DNA from: an uncultured Tessaracoccus sp.
Lineage (GTDB): Bacteria; Actinomycetota; Actinomycetes; Propionibacteriales; Propionibacteriaceae
Length of the DNA: 21,799 nt
Direction: 5' to 3'
NCBI RefSeq assembly: GCF_947286155.1
Contig: NZ_CAMYPD010000041.1
Coordinates: 1-21,799, forward strand
This document shows, piece by piece, positions 15,597 to 21,799 of the stretch. Below the pieces are notes generated by a model that was not told where the DNA came from, did not search any database, and saw nothing but the letters and a program-made list of their open reading frames with translations. Positions within the stretch are counted from its first letter, which is position 1; the number at the start of each line of letters is the position of its first letter. The position numbers and the translations under genes were made by a program.

Positions 15597-16841
15597 TTAC
15601 GCCGTGAACTCTGCGGAGGTCTCCTTCGCCTGCTCCAACCACGCGGTGTACGTTTCGAGCGACTTGCGCACGTCTTTGGCCTTGCGCTCATCGCCCTTCG
15701 CCTCGGCGTCGGCAAGCTGCTTGGTGAGCTTGTCCACCTGTTCTTGGAACTTCGTCACCATGTCATCGGCTCGTTGGCGTGCCTCCGGGTCGGTGCGCCG
15801 CCATTCCTCGGCCTCGAGGTCCGAAACGCGCTCGTTGATGCGCCGGACGCGGTTGTCCATGTCGCGCATCGCGTTGCGGGGCACATGCCCGACCTCGTTG
15901 AACTTGGTGAGGAAATCGCGATGAATGCTCTTCGCCTGTTCGGCGTCGGTCACGCCTTCGAGGTCCTTCTCCACTTGCTCCACGAGCGCTTGCTTGGCGG
16001 TGAGGTTCTCACTCTGCTCGCCATCGATCATGTTTTGCGCCTCGGTGCGGGCGTTGAAGAACTGGTCCTGAATAGCGCGGAACTTTGCCCACAATGCGTC
16101 ATCGTCTTGGCGGCGGGCCGAGCCGGCAGCCTTCCAGCGGCGCATGAGGTCACGGAAGGCACCTGAGGTCGGACCCCAATCCGTAGAGGTAGCCAACGGC
16201 TCAGCCTCCTTGATGATGGCCTCCCTGATCGCCTTCGCCTCGTCGCGCTTGGCGTTCAGTTCCGCGAAGTGGGCCTTCCTGCGCCGCGTGTACTGGGTAC
16301 GGGCCGAGCTGAAGCGGTGCCACAACTCGTTGTCGGTTGCCTTGTCAACGCGGGGGAGTTTCTTCCACTCGTCGAGCAGGGCTCGGAAACGATCGACGCC
16401 GCCGCGCCAGTCGTTGCCGGTCGACAGCTTCTCGGCTTCTTCAACCATGGCGGTCTTGGCTTCAATCGTGGCGGCATTCTGCTCAGCGCGAGCCGCTTTA
16501 CGTGCCTCAATCTGCGCCGGGAGCTTCTCTGCGAGCTTGTCCAGGCGCGCAATCAGTGCTTCCAAGTTGCCGACGGCGTTCGCCTCGGCCACGTTGGCTT
16601 TCGCCGTCGTAATGCGTGTTTTCGCTTCTTCCGGGCTCATGGCCTGTGCGTCGACGCGCTGTTCCAGGAGGACCACTTCGGCCTCGAGGTTCTCATATCG
16701 CCGCACGTAGAAGGCGAGGGCTTCTTCGGGGGTGGAGTCGGGGATTTGTCCGACGCTTCGTTCGGTGTCACCAACGCGGACATATACGGTGCCATCTGGG
16801 TCGACACGGCCGAAGTCTGCGGGCGCTTGCTGTTCGCTCAT
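15597..16841 (-). CDS. DUF349 domain coiled-coil protein
   Basis: The protein has 414 residues and no signal or membrane segment, so it should be cytoplasmic. After an N-terminal region (1-45) that includes DPDGTVYVRVGDTERSVG, nearly all of it is helical and highly charged. A coiled coil is likely at about 46-135. DUF349 units, each with a paired Trp pattern, are seen at about 142-200 (DWRGGVDRFRALLDEWKKL, then LWHRFSSAR) and 218-272 (WGPTSGAFRDLMRRWKAAG, then LWAKFRAIQ). A weaker third unit lies at about 290-345, and a final coiled coil at 345-405. No catalytic motif is visible and the family has no settled function. The ATG at 16841 follows TAGATT plus six bases without a ribosome site. Confidence 0.85.
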   Translation of the reverse strand: MSEQQAPADFGRVDPDGTVYVRVGDTERSVGQIPDSTPEEALAFYVRRYENLEAEVVLLEQRVDAQAMSPEEAKTRITTAKANVAEANAVGNLEALIARLDKLAEKLPAQIEARKAARAEQNAATIEAKTAMVEEAEKLSTGNDWRGGVDRFRALLDEWKKLPRVDKATDNELWHRFSSARTQYTRRRKAHFAELNAKRDEAKAIREAIIKEAEPLATSTDWGPTSGAFRDLMRRWKAAGSARRQDDDALWAKFRAIQDQFFNARTEAQNMIDGEQSENLTAKQALVEQVEKDLEGVTDAEQAKSIHRDFLTKFNEVGHVPRNAMRDMDNRVRRINERVSDLEAEEWRRTDPEARQRADDMVTKFQEQVDKLTKQLADAEAKGDERKAKDVRKSLETYTAWLEQAKETSAEFTA

Positions 16842-16847
16842 AGGTTT

Positions 16848-16853
16848 AATCTA
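16848..16853 (-). promoter_or_regulatory. Candidate leaderless promoter -10 (DUF349 gene)
   Basis: TAGATT on the minus strand is followed by AAACCT and then the ATG. The spacing predicts a transcript starting at the start codon. It is six bases from the -10 of the divergent hydrolase gene. Confidence 0.45.
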
Positions 16854-16859
16854 TCCCGA

Positions 16860-16865
16860 TAGGGT
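16860..16865 (+). promoter_or_regulatory. Candidate leaderless promoter -10 (MBL hydrolase gene)
   Basis: TAGGGT is followed by GCTGTT and then the GTG at 16872. The same bases could act instead as a ribosome site (AGGGTG), so the two explanations compete. Confidence 0.4.
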
Positions 16866-16871
16866 GCTGTT

Positions 16872-17555
16872 GTGCGTATTCATCGTCTCGTAGTTTCGCC
16901 ATGGCAGGCCAATTGTTACGTTTTGCAGCCGTTCGACGACGTTCCCGACGTGGTCGTCGTCGACCCAGGGCTGCAGGGAGCGGACTTCGTCGACGCTCAA
17001 CTTCAGCAGCTCGGGTTGCGCCCCGTCGCGCTCCTTGGCACACACGGGCACATTGACCACGTCGGCGACGCGCACCTGCTCGCAGAACGCCACGAGATCG
17101 CCCTCTACCTGACTGAGGCTGATCAGCCACTCCTGACCAAACCTGGATTGGCGCTGAGCCCCAACTCGGCGAAGTTCCTGCCCCAGATGCTCGGTGGCAC
17201 CGACGAGCTGCCGCCGGTTCGCTCGGTGGTGTCACTGCGCGACGAGCAGGAGATTGGGGGCATGCGGATGCGGGTGCTTCCCGCACCCGGCCACACCAAG
17301 GGATCCGCCATCATCGACGTCACTGCTGGCGACCAGCGCGTGCTGCTCTCAGGCGACGTGGTGTTCGCCGGCAGCATTGGGCGCACGGATTTTCCCGGGG
17401 GTAGCATGGCGGAGATGCGCGACTCGCTTCGTCGCATCCTGACCGCGTTCGACCACGAGCTGATGCTGCTTCCCGGCCACGGGGATGCGACGACGCTCGC
17501 CGCCGAGGCGGCAACCAACCCGTACCTCCAAGACGACTTTCTGAAGGTGGACTAA
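16872..17555 (+). CDS. Metallo-beta-lactamase fold hydrolase, glyoxalase II-like
   Basis: The 227-residue protein has the full metal set of the family: THGHIDHVGD (His58, His60, Asp62, His63), PGHTKGS (His141), LSGDVVFAGSIGRTDFPGGS (Asp162) and LPGHGDATT (His203). These are typical of small glyoxalase II-like (YcbL-type) thioester hydrolases, which act on S-acylglutathione or related thiol esters. Actinobacteria often lack glutathione, so a mycothiol ester or another thioester is a plausible substrate, but this is inference. The start is GTG at 16872, giving the family opening VVSPWQANCYVL. It is immediately upstream of hisS (TAATG overlap), as in mycobacteria, so the two are probably cotranscribed. 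Confidence 0.9.
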   Translation: MRIHRLVVSPWQANCYVLQPFDDVPDVVVVDPGLQGADFVDAQLQQLGLRPVALLGTHGHIDHVGDAHLLAERHEIALYLTEADQPLLTKPGLALSPNSAKFLPQMLGGTDELPPVRSVVSLRDEQEIGGMRMRVLPAPGHTKGSAIIDVTAGDQRVLLSGDVVFAGSIGRTDFPGGSMAEMRDSLRRILTAFDHELMLLPGHGDATTLAAEAATNPYLQDDFLKVD

Positions 17556-18868
17556 TGGCGCGCCCCAAACCACTGTCCGGTTTCCCCGAGTTCCTACCCG
17601 CCGGCCGCATCGTCGAGCAGCGTGTGCTCGACGTCGTTCGCTCTACGTTCGAACTCCATGGCTTTGCGCCCATCGAAACACGCGCCGTCGAGCCTCTTGA
17701 GCAGCTTGCGCGCAAGGGAGAAATCGACAAGGAGATCTACGTCGTTAAACGCCTCCACGCAGCCGACGATGACGCTGCGGAGCTCGGCCTGCACTTCGAC
17801 CTCACGGTGCCGTTCGCCAGGTGGGTGCTCGAGCACGCCGGGCACCTGCAGTTCCCGTTCCGCCGCTACCAGATGCAGAAGGTGTGGCGAGGGGAACGCC
17901 CTCAGGAAGGACGCTACCGGGAGTTTTTGCAGGCCGACATCGACATCGTCGGGCAAGGCGCCCTGGCGGCCCACCACGACGTCGAGATTCCCCTTGTCGC
18001 GCTCGACGTGTTCCGACGCCTGCACGACGAGATCGGCCTTCCCACCGCCACCATTCACGTGAATAACCGCAAGCTCTCGGAGGGGTTCTATCGCGGGCTT
18101 GGCATCGACGAACCCGCGGCGGTGCTGCAGCGCGTCGATAAGTACGACAAGGTCGGGCCTGCCGTCGTGCATTCGCTACTCGTCGACGAGCTTGAACTGA
18201 GCGACGAACAGGCCAGCAAGTGCGTGGCATTGGCCGGTATCCACGGCAGCGACGATGCATTCGTCGACGAGGTCCGCGCACTCGGGGTACAGCACCCCAT
18301 GCTGGATGAGGGCCTTGACGAACTCGCACAGCTGGTGCGCGTCGCGAACTCCGACGGACTGGTCGTCGACCTGAAGATCGCTCGCGGACTCGACTACTAC
18401 ACCGGCACGGTCTACGAAACCTTCCTCGACGGATCAGAACACCTCGGATCCGTCGCCTCTGGCGGCAGGTACGACTCGCTGGCCGCCGACGGCAAGCAGG
18501 TATTCCCTGGCGTTGGCTACAGCTTCGGCATTACTCGCATCCTCGCCCCGCTGATCTCGAAGGGACGCGTGAGCGCGGATCGTGTGGTGCCGAGTGTGGT
18601 GCTCGTCGCCGTCGATCACGAGGACACGCGCGAGCAATCCATCGGTGTCGCGAACGCGCTGCGGGCCAGGGGAATTGCGTGCGAGGTGGCGCCGAAGGCG
18701 GACAAATTCGGCAAGCAGATCCGCTACGCCGAGCGCCGCGGCATCCCGTTCGTCTGGTTTGGCGAAGGCTCCGTGAAGGACATCCGCTCCGGCGACCAGG
18801 TAGATGCGGACCCTGCCAGCTGGGAGCCCCCGACGGACGACCTCCGCCCCGGCATCGTGGTCGACTGA
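17555..18868 (+). CDS. hisS: Histidyl-tRNA synthetase (divergent Bifidobacterium-like type)
   Basis: A class II synthetase of 437 residues that charges tRNA-His. Motif 2 is VWRGERPQEGRYREFLQADI (110-129), the histidine-binding loop is ARGLDYYTGTVYE (276-288), SGGRYD is at 302-307 and motif 3 is GYSFGITRI (321-329). The C-terminal anticodon-binding domain covers about 345-437, with VAPKADKFGKQIRYAERRGI. The opening SGFPEFLPAGRIVEQ and the ADIDIVG segment after motif 2 differ from the common bacterial form (KGTRDxxP, FRYERPQ-GRYRQFxQ) and match the Bifidobacterium type as I recall it. The ATG overlaps the hydrolase stop by one base. Only four bases separate its stop from that of the convergent gene. 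Confidence 0.95.
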   Translation: MARPKPLSGFPEFLPAGRIVEQRVLDVVRSTFELHGFAPIETRAVEPLEQLARKGEIDKEIYVVKRLHAADDDAAELGLHFDLTVPFARWVLEHAGHLQFPFRRYQMQKVWRGERPQEGRYREFLQADIDIVGQGALAAHHDVEIPLVALDVFRRLHDEIGLPTATIHVNNRKLSEGFYRGLGIDEPAAVLQRVDKYDKVGPAVVHSLLVDELELSDEQASKCVALAGIHGSDDAFVDEVRALGVQHPMLDEGLDELAQLVRVANSDGLVVDLKIARGLDYYTGTVYETFLDGSEHLGSVASGGRYDSLAADGKQVFPGVGYSFGITRILAPLISKGRVSADRVVPSVVLVAVDHEDTREQSIGVANALRARGIACEVAPKADKFGKQIRYAERRGIPFVWFGEGSVKDIRSGDQVDADPASWEPPTDDLRPGIVVD

Positions 18869-18872
18869 GGGC

Positions 18873-19748
18873 TCACCGTCGGCGGTTGCGCAGGAATCCG
18901 GGCACGAGCTCTTCGAGGCGCGGGGCGAGCCACAAGGCATATTCGATGTCGGCGGTGTGCGCCCCAGGCGCGAGCCAGAAGATTGTCCATCCTCTGGCGA
19001 GATCCACCCGCTCGATGGCAGGGGGTGCCTGCAGTAGCAACGCCATCACGCGGGGATGCACCATGGCGTGGCCCGCTTGCGTATCAGCTGCGCGCAGGCT
19101 GTACCTGTCGTTGAAGTGCACCGACTCCACCTGTGAGTCGGGCTGCTCCCACAGCGACGTCAGCCGTCGATCGATGAGGGAGACCGCAGGTAGGTCGAAG
19201 GTGTTCTGGACAGCTACGAACCTTCTGCGAGCCTCCGGGCTGACCATCCGGTGCATCGTGAAGGTCATCTGGGTGAGCTCATCTACGTGGATTGCCATGG
19301 CGCGAGTGCGACGACGAAGCGGCCGGGCCTCCCTGGCACCCCGGCCCGGCAACAGATGGCGAAGCCCAATTTCTGTGTCGTGGCGCTCCGCCACAGCGGA
19401 GAGTGCGAGCATCTCCCGGTACCCGTCTTCACGCCGCAGCCGGCGAAGGTAGATCCAGCCGTGCTGCTCAGCCCACTTCCGAAGTTCACGACGTCGGCCG
19501 GCGCTGGCGACCATGAAACCCCCGACCGCCACCACTCGCATCAGTAGTAGCGGCAGACCAAAGAGAACCATCAAACAGACGCCGATGATGATGAGGATGA
19601 CCCCGACTTCCGTGAGATCACCGCTCAGCTGAATGCCCAAGTAAGCCAGCGCAACACCGATCACTGTGCCGCCTGCCAGGATGACCATCACGCTTCGGCG
19701 AGAACGATGGAACAAGCGCTCGAACCAGGTGAGTGAGTTGCGTTGCAT
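18873..19748 (-). CDS. Uncharacterised membrane protein with large cytoplasmic domain
   Basis: I do not recognise this 291-residue protein. It has a basic N-terminus (1-19) and two hydrophobic helices (about 20-41 and 47-70; a third weak stretch at 71-82), then a soluble, Arg-rich domain of about 205 residues. That domain has conserved-looking segments AEQHGWIYLRR (93-103), where a Trp-Tyr motif follows the membrane part, and VHFNDRYSLRAADTQAG near the middle of the C-terminal half. Such a layout is common in actinobacterial proteins of unknown function. The ATG at 19748 is chosen over longer in-frame starts reaching 19946 because those run into aspS and TATCTT (19760-19755) lies six bases before the ATG. 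It is convergent with hisS and divergent from aspS. Confidence 0.8.
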   Translation of the reverse strand: MQRNSLTWFERLFHRSRRSVMVILAGGTVIGVALAYLGIQLSGDLTEVGVILIIIGVCLMVLFGLPLLLMRVVAVGGFMVASAGRRRELRKWAEQHGWIYLRRLRREDGYREMLALSAVAERHDTEIGLRHLLPGRGAREARPLRRRTRAMAIHVDELTQMTFTMHRMVSPEARRRFVAVQNTFDLPAVSLIDRRLTSLWEQPDSQVESVHFNDRYSLRAADTQAGHAMVHPRVMALLLQAPPAIERVDLARGWTIFWLAPGAHTADIEYALWLAPRLEELVPGFLRNRRR

Positions 19749-19754
19749 CACACC

Positions 19755-19760
19755 AAGATA
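19755..19760 (-). promoter_or_regulatory. Candidate leaderless promoter -10 (unknown membrane protein)
   Basis: TATCTT on the minus strand, then GGTGTG, then ATG. The six-base gap and absent ribosome site match the pattern at the two other minus-strand genes here. Confidence 0.4.
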
Positions 19761-19808
19761 GCGGGCGTGCCGTGGAGCTTGCTCGTGGCGACGAACGGGG
19801 ACGGAAGC

Positions 19809-19814
19809 TAGGAT
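19809..19814 (+). promoter_or_regulatory. Candidate -10 element of the aspS promoter
   Basis: TAGGAT fits the TANNNT pattern common in actinobacteria. It would give a leader of about 45 bases ending in the AAAGGAA ribosome site (19854-19860). A consensus -35 is not apparent. Confidence 0.4.
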
Positions 19815-19866
19815 CGGTGCTCTGGAGCTGCACTGTCTATGCAGCCGTCGACGAAAGGAATACGTT

Positions 19867-21660
19867 GTGATCCGCACGCACGATGCCGGCACGCTCCGCA
19901 AGGAGCACATTGGCCAGGAAGTCGTACTCGCTGGTTGGGTGGCCAAGCGTCGAGATCATGGAGGCGTCGCTTTCATCGATCTGCGCGATGCGTCCGGCCG
20001 AGCGCAAGTGGTGATCCGCGACGAGCTTCTCGAGCAGACCGGTGCGCACGACCTTCGCAACGAGTACTGCATCCGCGTGAAGGGTGTCGTCGAAGAGCGT
20101 CCGGAGGGCAACGAGAATCCTGAGCTCGCTACCGGCGAGATCGAGGTGGCCATCGAGGAACTGGAGGTGCTGAACCCGTCGGCGCCGCTCCCATTCCAAA
20201 TCGACGAGCGCGTCACCGTCGGTGAGGAAGCCCGTCTGAAGTACCGCTACTTGGATCTTCGTCGGCCCAAGCCAGGCGCCAACATTCGTCTTCGCTCCAA
20301 GGTGAACCAGGCTGCTCGCCGCGTGCTGGAACAGCACGATTTCGTGGAGATCGAAACCCCGACGTTGACCCGCTCGACGCCTGAAGGCGCCCGCGACTTC
20401 GTCGTCCCGGCACGCCTGGCGCCCGGATCGTGGTACGCGCTGCCGCAGTCGCCACAGCTGTTCAAGCAGTTGCTCATGGTGGCGGGCATGGAGCGCTACT
20501 ACCAGATCGCTCGTTGCTACCGCGACGAGGATTTCCGCGCCGACCGTCAGCCGGAGTTCACGCAGCTCGACATCGAGATGAGCTTCGTCGACCAGGAAGA
20601 TGTGATCGCGCTCGGCGAGCAGCTCGCGTCGGAGATCTGGAAGCTCATCGACGTCGACCTGCCTACGCCGTTCCCACGCATCACCTACCTCGATGCGATG
20701 TCGAAGTACGGCTCCGACAAGCCGGACCTGCGCTTCGACCTCGAGATCACCGAACTCACCGAGTACTTCAAGGACACGAATTTCCGTGTCTTCCAGGCAG
20801 AGTACGTCGGCGCCATTGTCATGCCCGGCGGCGGCTCGCAGCCTCGACGCACGTTCGACGCCTGGCAGGAGTGGGCTCGCCAGCGAGGAGCAAAGGGCCT
20901 GGCCTACGTCACGCTCGACGATGAAGGCACGCTGGGTGGCCCTGTCGCGAAGAATCTCTCCGACGAGGAACGCTCCGGTTTGGCCGCTAAGACCGGTGCG
21001 CAGCCTGGCGACTGCATCTTCTTCGCTGCCGGCCAGGTGGCGCCGTCGCAGGCGCTTCTCGGTGCGGCGCGCAACGAGATTGGTGAGCGCTGTGGGCTCA
21101 TCGACGAGGATGCCTGGAGCTTCGTATGGGTTGTGGATGCGCCGCTGTTCAAGCCCGCGTCCGAGGCCAAGGCGGAGGGCGACGTCGCGGTCGGAGGCGG
21201 ACAGTGGACGGCGGTACATCACGCGTTCACCTCGCCGAAGCCCGAGTGCCTGGACACGTTCGATGCTGACCCGGGCAGTGCGCTCGCCTACGCCTACGAC
21301 ATGGTGTGCAACGGCAACGAGATCGGTGGTGGCTCGATCCGTATCCACCGTCGCGATGTGCAGGAGCGCGTGTTCAAGGTGATGGGTATCAGCAACGAGG
21401 AGGCGCAGGAGAAGTTCGGCTTCCTCCTCGACGCGTTCCAGTTTGGTGCGCCCCCGCACGGTGGTATCGCCTTCGGGTGGGACCGCATCGTCGCGCTGCT
21501 CAGCAAGTCGGACTCGATCCGCGACGTCATCGCGTTCCCGAAGTCTGGTGGCGGCTACGACCCGCTGACCGCCGCACCTGCCCCCATCTCGGCCCAGCAG
21601 CGCAAGGAAACCGGCGTCGACTTCAAGCCTGAAAAGAAGGACGCTCAGCGCAGCGAGTAG
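19867..21660 (+). CDS. aspS: Aspartyl-tRNA synthetase, probably non-discriminating
   Basis: The protein has 597 residues, the full bacterial AspRS length: an N-terminal OB anticodon-binding domain (1-105), a class II core, and the GAD insertion (about 290-415). Motif 2 is ARCYRDEDFRADRQPEFTQ (215-233) and motif 3 contains GIAFGWDRIVALL near residue 540. In the anticodon domain His31 (RRDHGG) and Gly81 (RPEGNENPE) stand where the E. coli enzyme, specific for tRNA-Asp, has Leu and Lys. This His/Gly pair marks enzymes that also charge tRNA-Asn with aspartate, later amidated by GatCAB. The GTG start at 19867 is backed by AAAGGAA six bases upstream and by the family opening MIRTHDAGTLRKEH. Confidence 0.97.
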   Translation: MIRTHDAGTLRKEHIGQEVVLAGWVAKRRDHGGVAFIDLRDASGRAQVVIRDELLEQTGAHDLRNEYCIRVKGVVEERPEGNENPELATGEIEVAIEELEVLNPSAPLPFQIDERVTVGEEARLKYRYLDLRRPKPGANIRLRSKVNQAARRVLEQHDFVEIETPTLTRSTPEGARDFVVPARLAPGSWYALPQSPQLFKQLLMVAGMERYYQIARCYRDEDFRADRQPEFTQLDIEMSFVDQEDVIALGEQLASEIWKLIDVDLPTPFPRITYLDAMSKYGSDKPDLRFDLEITELTEYFKDTNFRVFQAEYVGAIVMPGGGSQPRRTFDAWQEWARQRGAKGLAYVTLDDEGTLGGPVAKNLSDEERSGLAAKTGAQPGDCIFFAAGQVAPSQALLGAARNEIGERCGLIDEDAWSFVWVVDAPLFKPASEAKAEGDVAVGGGQWTAVHHAFTSPKPECLDTFDADPGSALAYAYDMVCNGNEIGGGSIRIHRRDVQERVFKVMGISNEEAQEKFGFLLDAFQFGAPPHGGIAFGWDRIVALLSKSDSIRDVIAFPKSGGGYDPLTAAPAPISAQQRKETGVDFKPEKKDAQRSE

Positions 21661-21670
21661 TCGGGCCTTC

Positions 21671-21766
21671 CCCGGCCATCGAGTAGGCGAAGCACCGTCC
21701 GCCCGGTCATCGAGTAGGGCCGAAGGCCCGTATCGAGATGCGGCGTGGTTTCGATACAGTCATGAT
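21671..21766. repeat. REP-like extragenic repeat after aspS
   Basis: The unit CATCGAGTAGG occurs at 21677-21687 and again at 21708-21718. The second copy continues into the hairpin GGGCC-GAA-GGCCC (21717-21729) and then GTATCGA (21730-21736), whose reverse complement TCGATAC lies at 21751-21757. I recall very similar CATCGAGTA...GTATCGA palindromes scattered between genes in several actinobacteria. It may also act as the aspS terminator. Copy number elsewhere cannot be seen here. Confidence 0.65.
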
Positions 21767-21799
21767 GGTGGTGTTCTGGGGCTCGCGTTTGGCTGTTTT

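Noticed and set aside
19837..21459. 540-codon open frame on the minus strand opposite aspS
   Set aside because: It lies entirely over aspS apart from a few bases, shows no known motif and is the expected mirror of GC-rich codon bias.

Overview
The window looks like the chromosome of a high-GC actinobacterium, most likely in or near Propionibacteriaceae. This is inferred from the GC-rich third codon positions, the conserved actinobacterial order yebC-ruvC-ruvA-ruvB-yajC-secD-secF-apt-relA-(glyoxalase II-like)-hisS-aspS, the use of GTG/TTG starts, and a histidyl-tRNA synthetase of the Bifidobacterium/Propionibacterium type. Nothing indicates a plasmid or phage, and I see no tRNA, rRNA, CRISPR array or insertion sequence.

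Region 1 (1-4516) is the least explained part: three tightly packed plus-strand genes. They encode (i) a 5'-truncated fusion of an alcohol-forming fatty acyl-CoA reductase and a HAD-IB phosphatase, (ii) a LarA/DUF2088-like protein that lacks the signature His and Lys of the nickel-pincer site, and (iii) a PlsC-like acyltransferase in which the catalytic His is Glu. Together they suggest an uncharacterised lipid or long-chain-alcohol pathway.

Region 2 (4517-7512) is yebC-ruvC-ruvA-ruvB (translation factor and Holliday-junction processing). A near-perfect LexA (SOS) box lies just after the candidate -10 element, which predicts DNA-damage control of the whole run. Region 3 (7513-11246) holds yajC-secD-secF (protein export) and apt (adenine salvage), preceded by a perfect 18-bp palindrome at the predicted start of transcription.

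Region 4 (11250-13216) contains a potassium channel with a cytoplasmic RCK gate and a convergent exported polysaccharide deacetylase; their stop codons overlap in a single CTAG. Region 5 (13217-17555) has the bifunctional (p)ppGpp enzyme Rel, a long hairpin terminator shared with a convergent DUF349 gene, and a glyoxalase II-like hydrolase whose promoter is back to back with that of the DUF349 gene.

Region 6 (17555-21660) has hisS, an unknown membrane protein on the minus strand, and aspS, whose signature residues predict a non-discriminating enzyme. The last 139 bases carry a REP-like repeat.

The minus-strand genes and the hydrolase gene share the pattern TANNNT, six bases, start codon, which is the expected layout of leaderless actinobacterial transcripts.
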